The notes below the pieces were generated by a model that was given only the letters and a program-made list of their open reading frames with translations, did not search any database and had not been told where the DNA came from. A DNA stretch of 64,000 bases from an uncultured Bacteroidales bacterium (GTDB lineage: Bacteria > Bacteroidota > Bacteroidia > Bacteroidales > UBA1715): positions 1 through 64,000 of the forward strand of contig CALAUG010000040.1 of the NCBI GenBank assembly GCA_937892155.1. Reading direction: 5' to 3'. Below, in pieces: positions 49,801 to 56,203 of the stretch; within the stretch, counting starts at the first letter, position 1; every line of letters starts with the position of its first letter. The position numbers and the translations under genes are program-made.

Positions 49801-51512
49801 GTCCAGCAAAACCAATGGTGAAAAATGATGTTGTGTGTTATGCGTCAACAGCAAATCTTTCTAGCGACGGGTTAAAAGATAGTTGGTATTCGGATGAAGA
49901 ATTAACATCATTGGAAAGTATAGGAAATTCATTACAAATAGACAATGTTACTGACGATATTGTTTATTATGTCGTTCGTGAACGAAATGGCTGTATGAGC
50001 CCAATTGCTGAGGCCGCAATTCATGTTATAGCAGCACCAAAAGTTTCTATTCTCGTTGACGAAGAAGAACTTCCTGTTTTGAAGCGTTGTGAATACGATG
50101 AGGAAAAAACGTTGGAAACACTTCTTTCTCCTGAAATGGGTGAAGACGATTACGTTGAGTGGCATATTTTCCCAGGAAATAAAACAATTCAAACGACTGG
50201 CTCTCTTCGTATGTCAGATTATGTAACGCTGTCATCACCTAATACCGAAAGTACCAATTACACTGTTCGTGCTCAATATATGGTAAAAAATGCGTCAGCT
50301 GATGAATACTGTAAAAGCGATGCTGATACAATAAAGATTATCACGAATGCCAAGGCGAGAACGCCTATTGTTTTGTCTAAAGTTATTTGTCAGGGTGAGG
50401 AAATAGAACCTTTGTTTGCTTTCGGTTCACCAAATATTACGTGGATGAGTATTGATGGTATTTTGCCGCTTATATCGCAGGGTACACGTTATACGTTTGC
50501 GACGAAACAGGGTGATATTCCTGTTGGAAGTTACCATTTCATAGTTTTTGATGAAAATACAGAAACGGGTTGTCATAGTGATAGTACAACGGTAGAAATG
50601 ATTCTTGCTCCAGCGGCACAAACAAAAATTTATGGCGCCGATTCTGTTTGTATTGGTGCAACGGAAGAATATTTCACAACATTTGATTCCCGTAGTACCT
50701 ATATGTGGTCGGTTACAGGAGGCAATTCAAACTATTCAAAGGATGCTACGGCTACGTCCGTTCGTTATGTTGATTGGATGAATCAAGGTATTGATACACT
50801 TGTGGTCTTTGAGCAAACGTGGGCTGGTTGTCAAGGTTCCGATACTATGATAGTGAAGATAGCCAATACACCAAAAGCAATGTTTACATGGTCGCTGCCA
50901 GGCGAGTCAAATGTCATAGAATTGGTAGACAGTACAGTTCAGGACTCAATTTGCGATATAACTCCGTCAGGTGAGCGAATTGCAGAGGAAGTTCCGTATA
51001 CTCTCTATTGGAATTATGGTCATCAGGGTGAATTAGAAGATGTCGTTGATTTGGAAGTTCCGTACGAAAAGAGACGATTCCCAATTCGAGAGGATAGTTA
51101 TGTTTATGGATATAATTGCCCTATTTTGACGGTAGAAAACTCGTATGGTTGTAAAGATGTTTACAATGAGTGTATTTTTATAAATATTACATCTGGGTTG
51201 TTTGTCCCAACGGCGTTTGCACCGACAAATCCAGCACACGATGTCCGTTATTTCCAACCGAAGGGGTATAATCTTAAAACGTGTGAAGTTTCTGTATATG
51301 ATAAATGGGGCAATTTGTTGTGGTTCTCAAATGAAGTGGAGGATGGCATGTTCGTCGGTCGTTGGGATGGAACATACGATGGGAAAAAATTGGCATCTGA
51401 TACCTATATTTGGAAAATTGAAGCAACGTTTATGGACGGACAAATTTGGGAAGGTTACCCGTTGAAAAATGGTAAAAAAACAAAATATGGTAATGTAGTT
51501 TTGATTCGTTAA
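37842..51512 (+). CDS. Giant multidomain T9SS-secreted GH8 glycosidase (~4,556 residues)
   Basis: The ATG at 37842 gives a clean signal peptide (KLYVLICVLFVSVWGIAQ); an in-frame ATG at 37806 is also possible. Order: GH8 catalytic domain (to about residue 560) with the proton-donor Glu in SEGDGYALLAAA and the Asp in ATDGDVDIAMAML; DUF11-like domains (about 565-1410), one with an inserted jelly-roll; Ig/PKD-like repeats with the recurring CES(E/A) motif near each end; a FISUMP domain about 2000-2260; a threefold ~270-residue super-repeat; and a CHU_C sorting domain. GH8 enzymes cut beta-1,4 glucans, xylans or chitosan. A surface-attached xylanase or cellulase is likely. No frameshift seen over 13.7 kb. 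Confidence 0.9.
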   Translation: MKYTKLYVLICVLFVSVWGIAQTAAYDPSVFIDININSGNPAYPFPQFLEYKGGGKSLAKYNAEGVTHADMEKTLREAYEIMMHRCRYEGKYCGVDYISFNRDDVAGNYGTFVSEGDGYALLAAAIFADQKTFNGLYMWIHDIRFSGVKRFRDGGTRGLNANDYAGPYLAAWKDKTFNAAYGSDSHSATDGDVDIAMAMLIAYKQWGEWMMQDGAVVKDNAGNPISLKYETQRVVGALVDTLGQWDKGSGALTGELSGVVGIDGYEKRGNSWGELTRWRFTDAANAQYPGVNGPYNVGPNLLSIYGGNYIDYDAPSYFEEFWRWLKNGDGVDSNNENLAPWEIHQFKRAAASGNWLNQQAYNQGYYASIGNVSMNTDGSPTFGVYVDGEDFRYCWRHVLDYLWHGDADYDWNPTTHQVIEGQTNNSERLMGIRHAALLKNPSNSGTQLCSKMGASPDPGQPLWFGVSQIPQQWRLDGGITSAYHTNYSVGAGATAAVASEDLELLADIYRQCEIMWDGNNTAAKLDPEERYIGSTPKYFHGWFRTLGMLVCSGNLQAPEDMKPAANMKVYMSVDKTYAYEGDKVAYTVQYRNYGSLDAQNVKIQTPLDEDYTFVSATKGGVYDPATHTITWNIGTVKGFKSGGLAATQDSVAFTVKITSLANSRVCETSTISGSNFDEWISNEYPNHATYTMERNCVDVLANRSLILEKTANRTELNPNDKVTFTVNFENVSSDDSWMNGGRDNVRISYGNYYMKGNAYQFYHLYRFWNDSYEAYINMNNYRVSYFMYDAAAQGLYDATTNPTGWTFVVDNQNDLDKYGYNPATGPITFTYQKIPQGEDEYGKWNQRLMIRFADVLMAPSTHVYDKLDSQYLLHKGVWGPGFIRARLASNPNSDLTTRVQDDWSFSTDITAGTIDGQGETFTLITPCWANYENLGYEIDNYSRHTCSSPTSKLKNFDRVLVEEFDGYTWRRIQGRGPLPGKEAYHVTIVDTIPKELTFDAFVTKKALGIDATYTAAPAGASYSGIVKWTIPEMLVGESGKLVYTCVAKDLGCPNVEDTYYINAAWIYSDTDSPDSSSVELMTTCSDLPPYIEPQDALFKTASVTTASVGDEISYELKYVNTKGTIVDDDCSSTTNWMTLGNGSMSTVSNGALKLSGSYFFGPKYSYGKDGAVYLSFTGKPYATQNLYFVMRYESGTPGNSNFKGVCMKLLINIDGNHNFGYELYNNGTLLKKEGSGWADAIQYSGDAENPVFKFVLNGDHLYMYINDAENDWTSVVKDWSGLTTSPGYFGMYVNSNGNNQTALNNFRSELDYGFDIQLSDELPSELTNITNISGSGTYSAGTNKITWPMVSGPIAPNDEVSYTFDATVHACNSYINNYGVAKVYGQDEIRVVNSVKCGASVCPDAPETEDVSVCVGEVKNLSATGETNAKYTWYSSATGTETVSPKFTATEVGTFDFYVSQTVGGCESARTKLTVTVTQPEKPVVSNVSLCKNQTSVDELTATGSSLKWYNGSDVELSAAPVPDVSIEGDVSYFVTQTVDGCESEKAEITVSVGALPKPTTENVTYCLGEEVSALTATATESLQWYETETGGTASTQIIPLTSSVGTTTYYVSQTTGECESERASLVVTVKPNPVATISATAEGYCGEASDVKLSLESEVALTTATFKWLNGTAVAGTSSTIVNAEAGTYTCTLELDGCEYTTESKTIVKSENPTYTITGAGSYCPESESKTPVVITFTAGKAPFTFTENVTGANTSTENTFTITNPSGGVYKLTSLTDDNGCEMTATAASVEVVDLETPDLSIVSIPSVCAGSDAVDVSNYVTAGTGTLSYETDKGTITAAGVLSDLTTAGEYTVTVKLKGTTSPYCVNTQTAIVTVAENPSVSLAATYTVCSESDLELTPTNNGTSTYSYAWAGDGATKLNSISLDNPTFNAEVTADTDYTLELTVTDRANSCTSTVFTTITTYALPTVTLSAEKDYICSDEELDVKANVNSSNADKYYFSVGPTQKAKFAPGNLQYQASTNTWRFADEQFTIIEQGNANKSATYDGWVDLFGWGTSGWSGSGANKYQPYDLGGGNNDYYLGGSAGNNMTGDYANADWGIYNAISNGGNKAGLWRTPTMAEWEYLRSGRPNADNLVAAASVNNVNGVIILPDNWELPSGITFNPGFSSGNGSEYFKTINEYTYDEWKKMEANGALFLPTSCTLAGTTVQYINEDGSYWSSTTSGASACYFGLRSNKTSFIYQYNRGYGRGVRLLKEVATGNGDGIGDWTNATKVTDTTATIDGSANAAGPLTVSYVYTDGHSCKSKESTKDFTIVAKPDKPQVTTISYCLNAEVTTPLTLNGVTNPLWYGTTGTDTPSATGPIPSTASVGTTKYYVSQVVDGCESEQAELSVVVKDKLTPEIVLSETSVCEGTKIDVSLAQNFDSQTWTGTATNFMNSTSMAAPTFLATATPATYTLQVDVVDGSGCTGTSEEITIIVNPIPVVSLSTAKAGNCISETTAQTITATIEPSDLNGTFQWTNVTDESKTSASFVPSSHSAGDYEVTYQFTSDANCASNVATLTMSVYALPEITITPSKTDVCASGEYSADVTMTPSLTTGTFEYSVDNGTIGTDGTLPTSNGAGTYTITLMYTDGNSCQKTAETIVTIHELPDVKFASTNPTEICYNTSAVTLAVEPATTTAANFKFVGTSGASSAEFNPATAAVGQNAITYTYTDAFGCQNSATHNLEVVKVLAPTVDAPNPKTVTIDDFGVLLDVTTMTATANVATDELIWQDEARTQLETGNSYESPETTEGQYSYFVKEYRTINGKACYSDSTLATLVLSNCSAKSPIAESKKLCVGDDGAITLTATNAGGSKKLSWFSDRELTSILQDDSDTYATTVATTSAAVFTYYAAEYDADKDCWSVPTPVTVTVNDLPQVSINQIDYLCYGDGTYTATGTINSIVSTAGTWSVVGDEITVDAQSGVLDLTSAGKMDGTYTLQYTYVDDNNCTFTASEEFNVEYPNQPSSNGWLGIVSKPIEVELAADDNSLEASYSEVRWYAANSNTPVTGNTWKTGDDPATEHTSTYYLTQVVNGCESERATTTVQIVSCPFAKPDVVSAVACKNATSLDDLTASLPTTTTVPADKWIWYDANKTELTAGTASTYTSGVSTATAGATTFYVGYLATEPTTQEQCPSPLTEVTVTINELPSVTITPVDNAICYELGDYQMSATVNGTMTTAGDWSVENNAAVVSSYGIFNSKQNGQVDASYNVRYTYTDQNTNCSNYDELTVTVEYPEIPSANDYAGLTSQPDPVILSAQFLELLGTANWYANGVVASNSTQWTTDDNPSQAHTSNYNLSQTVQGCESEKVPVTVTINDCPFMAPVATGTEICQDGTNLSDISASLPSSTTVSADSWIWYDGDKNELTRGTANSFATGVSTATSKTYTFYVSYLATDVLSHIQCESAKAEVTVVVNPLPEITFDQSNKQLVCYDGGDVAWKTSVDYHSNGVGSGSWAVDGTENNGITSAGVFNPTAFGEQTGTYEISYTYTDGKSCVNTAKQNIKVQFTLAPEVSDFAALTEQNKTVVVSATPISNDAEITWYDANNAKKSNNTVFETGDNGTMVTHKSYFATQTINTCESKKSEAKVDIIDCPVPKPVIVSPEPICNYDVVPELQASLGDWAERPTGSGSIVFNFYDEENATTPISSDLEGTFTPNIDKTKAATYTFWVAEYDENVVPAACEGKRAKVTLNVVKTSEPKISLSLDAICQYEDNPTLRGIGENIQWYENEPTYPAENPDGDGTSYIPSFDQVGNHTVWMTQTVDGCLSEAVSASYEIKPIPNKPQTQDASVCETNNNAAVRATADNGGFITWYMNIDATGMLVKSSDYSPSVANPGTYTYYATQTVDGCESQTEIATYTIKPLPKVPVIETNSVSCDYDTEHILSVASKENVEVVWYSSMDTTSFLATGNVYTHTVTSSGMQRYFARQRENGCLGNYAMAAFNIVESPAKPMVKNDVVCYASTANLSSDGLKDSWYSDEELTSLESIGNSLQIDNVTDDIVYYVVRERNGCMSPIAEAAIHVIAAPKVSILVDEEELPVLKRCEYDEEKTLETLLSPEMGEDDYVEWHIFPGNKTIQTTGSLRMSDYVTLSSPNTESTNYTVRAQYMVKNASADEYCKSDADTIKIITNAKARTPIVLSKVICQGEEIEPLFAFGSPNITWMSIDGILPLISQGTRYTFATKQGDIPVGSYHFIVFDENTETGCHSDSTTVEMILAPAAQTKIYGADSVCIGATEEYFTTFDSRSTYMWSVTGGNSNYSKDATATSVRYVDWMNQGIDTLVVFEQTWAGCQGSDTMIVKIANTPKAMFTWSLPGESNVIELVDSTVQDSICDITPSGERIAEEVPYTLYWNYGHQGELEDVVDLEVPYEKRRFPIREDSYVYGYNCPILTVENSYGCKDVYNECIFINITSGLFVPTAFAPTNPAHDVRYFQPKGYNLKTCEVSVYDKWGNLLWFSNEVEDGMFVGRWDGTYDGKKLASDTYIWKIEATFMDGQIWEGYPLKNGKKTKYGNVVLIR
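37932..39516 (+). other. GH8 catalytic domain of the giant protein
   Basis: The (alpha/alpha)6-type sequence FLEYKGGGKSLAKYNAEG, SEGDGYALLAAAIFADQK, DGDVDIAMAMLIAYKQWG, YDAPSYFEEFWRW and SVGAGATAAVASEDL covers the whole expected GH8 barrel. Both key acidic motifs are intact. Confidence 0.85.
41199..41770 (+). other. Jelly-roll (LamG/DUF1080-like) module inside a DUF11-like domain
   Basis: The DUF11-like strand ASVGDEISYELKYVNTKGTI is followed not by its next strand but by about 185 residues of lectin-like sequence (WMTLGNGSMSTVSNGALKLSG, AVYLSFTGKPYATQNLYFVM, FGMYVNSNGNNQTALNNF). DUF11-like sequence then resumes at FDIQLSDELPSELTNITN. Confidence 0.6.
43839..44620 (+). other. FISUMP (Fibrobacter succinogenes major paralogous) domain
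   Basis: Diagnostic segments run in order: FSVGPTQKAKFAPGNLQYQ, VDLFGWGTSGW, WGIYNAISNGG, GLWRTPTMAEWEYLRSGRPNADNL, VNGVIILPDNWELPSG and YWSSTTSGASACYFGLRS. The flanks (YICSDEELDVKANVNSSN before; IDGSANAAGPLTVSYVYTDG after) read as two halves of one PKD/Ig-like repeat. Confidence 0.88.
46590..49035 (+). repeat. Threefold ~810-bp super-repeat in the giant gene
   Basis: Composite blocks of about 270 residues start at 46590, 47406 and 48213 (272 and 269 codons apart). Each has (S/T)I..ICY.G (core), WSV...G.Y(T/N)..YTYTD, then a W(Y/N) Ig unit ending CES(E/K), then CPF(A/M)KPxV with a WIWYD unit ending CP/CES. The third block is the most diverged. Confidence 0.75.
51191..51509 (+). other. CHU_C / type B T9SS sorting domain
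   Basis: GLFVPTAFAPTNPAHDVRYFQPKGYNLKT, then VYDKWGNLLWFSNE, GRWDGTYDGKKLASDTYIWKIEA and a terminal VVLIR: the gliding-motility-associated C-terminal domain recognised by the type IX secretion system. It occupies the last ~105 residues. Confidence 0.95.
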
Positions 51513-51528
51513 TACTAATTATAACAAT

Positions 51529-54327
51529 ATGAAAAAGTTTTATTCTTTTTGCTTGATAGTTTTGCTAGGAAGTTTGGCCGCTTGTTCTGGACCAAAAGTA
51601 ACTGATATTCAGAATGGTGTTCAAATCAAAACTGATTCTGCGCTTGTTCAGGTACAATTCTACAAAGACAATATTGTCCGCGTGATGAAAACACCTAATT
51701 CTTTGGAAAAGAATAGTTTGATGGTCATTGTAGATTCTTTGCCACAAGTTGATTTTAAAGTTTCATCTTCTAAAAAAATCGTAACGCTTGAAAGCAAAGA
51801 ACTTACAGTTGAAATTTGCACAAAAACTGGTGCCATTACATATATCCAAAAAGGAAATCAGATTCTCAAAGAAAAAGATTTTCCTTCGTTCAAAACGTAC
51901 GAATCGGCAAACGAAAAGGCTTACAGCGTAGCACAGACATTTGATTTAACTGCAGATGAAGCAATTTACGGATTGGGACAACACCAAAATGGTTTAATGA
52001 ACTATCGCAACAGCGAAGTCAAATTAGTACAAACCAATACAGACGCTGTAATTCCTTTCCTTTGGTCAACAAACGGCTATGGAATTTTGTGGGATAATTA
52101 TTCCAAAACTATTCTCACCGACAACGAAAATGGTTGCACAATTTGGTCGGATGTGGCCGACAATCTTGATTACTACGTGATTGTTGACGAACAAGCCGAC
52201 AACGTGATTTCCGGCTATCGATATTTGACGGGAAAAGCACCAATGTTCGGCAAATGGGCCTATGGATATTGGCAATGCAAGGAACATTACCACACTCAAG
52301 AAGAACTGTTGAACGTCGCTCGAAAATATCGTCAGTTGGGCTATCCTTGCGACGTAATAATTCAAGACTGGAATTATTGGGGAACTATGGCAGATTGGGG
52401 CGGAATGTACTACGACACAACTCGTTACCCCGACGCAAAAGCGTTAAACGATGAACTTCACGAAAAACATTTTCATTCCATGATTTCGGTATGGCCGGCG
52501 ATTGGCCCGAATGCACCAATGTACAAAGACTTTGAATCAAAAGGATATTTGTTCAACAAAATCGGTTGGGCTGGTTTCAAATATTTTGATGCTTATAATC
52601 CCGAGGCCGTGAAATTATATTACAAATATTTGAAAGAAGGTATTGCAAGCTCTGGATGGGACGGTTGGTGGTTCGATTCCACGGAACCAGATATTACCAA
52701 TGCGTTGACAAAAGAATCAACCGAATACGATTTGAAAACAACTGGCAAAAACTATTTAGGTTCGTTCGATAGATACATGAATTCGTTTTCGTTGGTTGAA
52801 TTAACGAAACTTCACGACATGATGAAAGCTGATGCACTACAATCGGAACAACCACAGCGTCAATATATTCTTACCCGCTCTACCTACGCGGGACAACAAC
52901 GTGCTGCCGCTGTTACATGGAGTGGTGATATTGGCGCCGCTTGGGATATTTACCAAAATCAAATCACGGCTGGTTTGAACCACTGTATGTCCGGCGTTCC
53001 ATATTGGACATTCGATGTTGGTGCTTTTGTACTTTGTTCATACGAAGGTGTTTTCAGTAACGACAAGAAAGATCCTGCTTATCAGGAATTGTACACCCGA
53101 ATGTTCCAATTCTGCTCTTTCTGCCCGATTTTCCGTTCTCACGGTTCCGAAACGCCACGCGAAATTTGGGAATTTGGAGAATTTACGCCAACTCTGGTGA
53201 AATTCGACCAATTGCGCTATCGCTTGTTGCCTTACATTTATACGCAAGCATGGAAAGTATATAACAACGACTACACTATTATGCGTGGTTTGGCAATGGA
53301 TTTTCCAAAAGATAAAAACGTCTATAATATTAAAGACGAATATATGTTCGGTCCGTCAATTTTGGTAGCACCAGTTACCGAACAACAAAAATACCGCGCT
53401 CCACAACGCAGTGTTGAAGTTCCAACATCCGCATTTACGACAAAGGACGGAAAACCTGGTTTGCACGCACAATTCTACAAAGACAACAAATACCAAAATT
53501 TAGCGTGCGATACAATTGTTGAGAAAATCAATGTTCACTGGTATTGCGAACGTCCGTATTACGCAACGGATTCAATGTTTGCAATTCGCTATGATGGTTA
53601 TTTGACAGTTCCAGAATCAGGGAAATATCGTTTCCATATCAAAAACTTCGATGCAAAACGTATGTATATCAATGGAAAAGAAGTTAAGCAAACCGAAGGT
53701 GGAACCGAAAAATATACGGAATACGTAACATTGGAAGCAGGGACAAAATACGATTTCTTACTGGAAACGGAAAATTCTTCTTCGGGTGCAGCACGAACAA
53801 TTTTATGTTGGAAAACACCTTCAATGTTAGCCGAAGATGCCACTCCATTACGTGCGGAAGAAATCCACAAAACACGTCCTGTTTATTTACCTTCGGGTTG
53901 CGATTGGTTTGATTTCTGGACAAAGAAAAAATTCAACGGCGGACAAACTATTCAGGCTAATGCAGAAATTGAAACGATGCCTTTGTTCGTACGTGCAGGC
54001 TCAATCATTCCTATGGCAAAAGTGAAACAATATGCTACGGAATGTGCCGACGAAGAACTAGAAATCCGCATATATGCCGGTGCTGATGGCTCGTTTACAT
54101 TGTATGAAGATGAAAACGACAACTACAATTACGAAAAAGGAATTTTTGCAACAATTGATTTTTCATGGAATGAAGCAGCCAAAACACTTACGATAAGCGA
54201 CAGAAAAGGCAAATTTCCAGGAATGTTACAACAACGAATTTTCAACATTGTACTCATTTCCGATTCAGTAGAAGATGTTGCAAAATCAGTAAATTATTCA
54301 GGAAACATGGTCGAAGTTCGATATTAA
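51529..54327 (+). CDS. GH31 alpha-xylosidase/alpha-glucosidase lipoprotein with PA14 domain
   Basis: 932 residues with a lipoprotein signal (LGSLAAC; Cys at residue 20). The GH31 barrel is complete: EAIYGLGQHQNGLMNYRN, PCDVIIQDWNYWG, the nucleophile in WDGWWFDSTEPDI (about residue 385) and the acid/base region TWSGDIGAAW. A PA14 domain (LHAQFYKDNKYQNL through MYINGKEV and FLLETENSS, about residues 640-760) is inserted before the C-terminal beta domain. The sequence resembles alpha-xylosidases acting on xyloglucan more than alpha-glucosidases, but this is not certain. It starts 16 bases after the giant GH8 gene, so both may be co-transcribed. Confidence 0.9.
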   Translation: MKKFYSFCLIVLLGSLAACSGPKVTDIQNGVQIKTDSALVQVQFYKDNIVRVMKTPNSLEKNSLMVIVDSLPQVDFKVSSSKKIVTLESKELTVEICTKTGAITYIQKGNQILKEKDFPSFKTYESANEKAYSVAQTFDLTADEAIYGLGQHQNGLMNYRNSEVKLVQTNTDAVIPFLWSTNGYGILWDNYSKTILTDNENGCTIWSDVADNLDYYVIVDEQADNVISGYRYLTGKAPMFGKWAYGYWQCKEHYHTQEELLNVARKYRQLGYPCDVIIQDWNYWGTMADWGGMYYDTTRYPDAKALNDELHEKHFHSMISVWPAIGPNAPMYKDFESKGYLFNKIGWAGFKYFDAYNPEAVKLYYKYLKEGIASSGWDGWWFDSTEPDITNALTKESTEYDLKTTGKNYLGSFDRYMNSFSLVELTKLHDMMKADALQSEQPQRQYILTRSTYAGQQRAAAVTWSGDIGAAWDIYQNQITAGLNHCMSGVPYWTFDVGAFVLCSYEGVFSNDKKDPAYQELYTRMFQFCSFCPIFRSHGSETPREIWEFGEFTPTLVKFDQLRYRLLPYIYTQAWKVYNNDYTIMRGLAMDFPKDKNVYNIKDEYMFGPSILVAPVTEQQKYRAPQRSVEVPTSAFTTKDGKPGLHAQFYKDNKYQNLACDTIVEKINVHWYCERPYYATDSMFAIRYDGYLTVPESGKYRFHIKNFDAKRMYINGKEVKQTEGGTEKYTEYVTLEAGTKYDFLLETENSSSGAARTILCWKTPSMLAEDATPLRAEEIHKTRPVYLPSGCDWFDFWTKKKFNGGQTIQANAEIETMPLFVRAGSIIPMAKVKQYATECADEELEIRIYAGADGSFTLYEDENDNYNYEKGIFATIDFSWNEAAKTLTISDRKGKFPGMLQQRIFNIVLISDSVEDVAKSVNYSGNMVEVRY

Positions 54328-54381
54328 TGGATTTACAAAAACAAAACTGTTTCTGGTTTTTCGTCCAACAACGCTTTTTTA

Positions 54382-54389
54382 TACATTTG
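54382..54389 (+). promoter_or_regulatory. -7 element of argS
   Basis: TACATTTG, with a leader of about 12 bases. A TTTTCG-like -33 candidate lies near 54357. Confidence 0.65.
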
Positions 54390-54405
54390 CACAAATTTTT
54401 ACGAA

Positions 54406-56202
54406 ATGACATTAGAAAATTTAATCGAACAAGAAATTATTAACGCTGTACGCGATTTGTACGGTGAAACAATTGATGCGAAAAACGTTCAGATTCAAGA
54501 TACAAAGAAGGAAATTGCGGGAGACAAGACTGTCGTGATTTTCCCGTTGCTTCGTTTTTCTAAGAAAAATCCAGAGGCAACAGCCGCAGATTTAGGAGAA
54601 TATGTGGTTTCCCACATCGATGCAATCGATTCATATTCAGTTGTGAAAGGTTTCTTGAATTTGAATATTTCTATAAAATATTGGTTGAATTTCTTGCAAG
54701 ATGCATTGAACCAAGGCGCAAATTATGGTAGAAAGCCAATAACAGCTGATTCGCCAACAGTCATGGTTGAATTTTCTTCGCCAAATACCAATAAACCATT
54801 GCATTTAGGACATATCCGTAACAATTTGTTGGGCTATTCTATTTCGCAAATTTTGGCTGCGGATGGTAATAAAGTTATCAAAGCGAATTTGGTGAACGAT
54901 AGGGGTATTCATATCTGTAAGTCGATGATTGCGTGGAAGTTGTTCGGTAATGGCGAAACTCCGCAGTCAACTGGTTTAAAGGGCGATCATTTGGTGGGAA
55001 ATTATTATGTTCGTTTCGACCAAGAATATAAAAAGCAGATAGCAGAATTGATGGCTCAAGGCAAAACGGAGGATGAAGCGAAAGCAGAAGCTCCGATTTT
55101 GTTGCAGGCACGTGAAATGCTTGTGAAATGGGAACAAGGCGACGAAGAAGTTCGTTCGTTGTGGAAGACGATGAATGGTTGGGTTTACGAGGGTTTTGAT
55201 GCTACATACAAACGTATGGGTGTTTCGTTTGACCATGTTTATTACGAATCACAAACATATTTGTTGGGTAAAAAAGTCGTGATGGACGGTTTGCAACGCG
55301 GCATTTTGTTCCAAAAAGAAGATAATTCGGTTTGGGCTGATTTAACAGGTGACGGTCTTGATCAAAAGTTGTTGCTGCGTCCTGATGGAACGTCGGTTTA
55401 CATGACGCAGGATATTGGCACCGCAATCGAACGTTTCCGCGAATATGGCGAAATGGGTGAGCTGATTTATGTTGTTGGTAATGAGCAAAATTACCACTTC
55501 CAGGTTTTGAGTTTGATTCTCCAAAAATTAGGATATGATTGGGCAAAACGTATTTACCACATGTCGTATGGAATGGTTGAATTGCCAGAAGGAAAAATGA
55601 AATCCCGTGAGGGAACAGTTGTCGATGCTGACGATTTGATGGAAGCTATGGTGAATGACGCCAAGGCAATTTCCGACGAACTTGGTAAATTGAACGGATT
55701 GTCGGCTGAAGAAGCTGCGGAAGTTCACGAAATTATCGCACAAGGTGCTTTGAAATATTTCATCTTGAAAGTTGAACCACGTAAGACAATGTTATTCAAT
55801 CCAAAAGAATCTATCGATTTCAATGGAAATACAGGACCGTTCATTCAATATACACACGCAAGAATTTGTTCGGTGTTGAGAAAAGCTGCGGAACAAGGCA
55901 TTGCTGTAAAGACTGAATTTGCAGTTACAGAATGCAACGATAAGGAAAAAGAATTGATAAAAATGATTTCCCGTTATGGTTCAATTATTGAATTGGCTGC
56001 AAAAGACCATGCTCCGTCGTACATAGCAAACTACGCATACGATTTGGTTAAATTGTACAATCAATTCTATCATGATTATTCAATTTTGAACGAGGAAAGT
56101 CAAGCAATAAAGGAATTTCGTCTTGCACTATCTAAGGAAGTAGCGACAATAGTTGCCTCAGGAATGGGACTGCTCGGAATTCGCGTTCCAGAAAGAATGT
56201 AA
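54406..56202 (+). CDS. argS: Arginyl-tRNA synthetase
   Basis: 598 residues. It has the N-terminal Add-1 domain, the HIGH-type HLGHIRNNLLGYS (about residue 130), the class I core (IKANLVNDRGIHICKSM, VGNEQNYHFQVLSL, PEGKMKSREGTVVDADDL) and the C-terminal DALR anticodon-binding domain ending GMGLLGIRVPERM. It charges tRNA-Arg. It converges with trmD with one base between stop codons. Confidence 0.96.
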   Translation: MTLENLIEQEIINAVRDLYGETIDAKNVQIQDTKKEIAGDKTVVIFPLLRFSKKNPEATAADLGEYVVSHIDAIDSYSVVKGFLNLNISIKYWLNFLQDALNQGANYGRKPITADSPTVMVEFSSPNTNKPLHLGHIRNNLLGYSISQILAADGNKVIKANLVNDRGIHICKSMIAWKLFGNGETPQSTGLKGDHLVGNYYVRFDQEYKKQIAELMAQGKTEDEAKAEAPILLQAREMLVKWEQGDEEVRSLWKTMNGWVYEGFDATYKRMGVSFDHVYYESQTYLLGKKVVMDGLQRGILFQKEDNSVWADLTGDGLDQKLLLRPDGTSVYMTQDIGTAIERFREYGEMGELIYVVGNEQNYHFQVLSLILQKLGYDWAKRIYHMSYGMVELPEGKMKSREGTVVDADDLMEAMVNDAKAISDELGKLNGLSAEEAAEVHEIIAQGALKYFILKVEPRKTMLFNPKESIDFNGNTGPFIQYTHARICSVLRKAAEQGIAVKTEFAVTECNDKEKELIKMISRYGSIIELAAKDHAPSYIANYAYDLVKLYNQFYHDYSILNEESQAIKEFRLALSKEVATIVASGMGLLGIRVPERM

Positions 56203-56203
56203 T

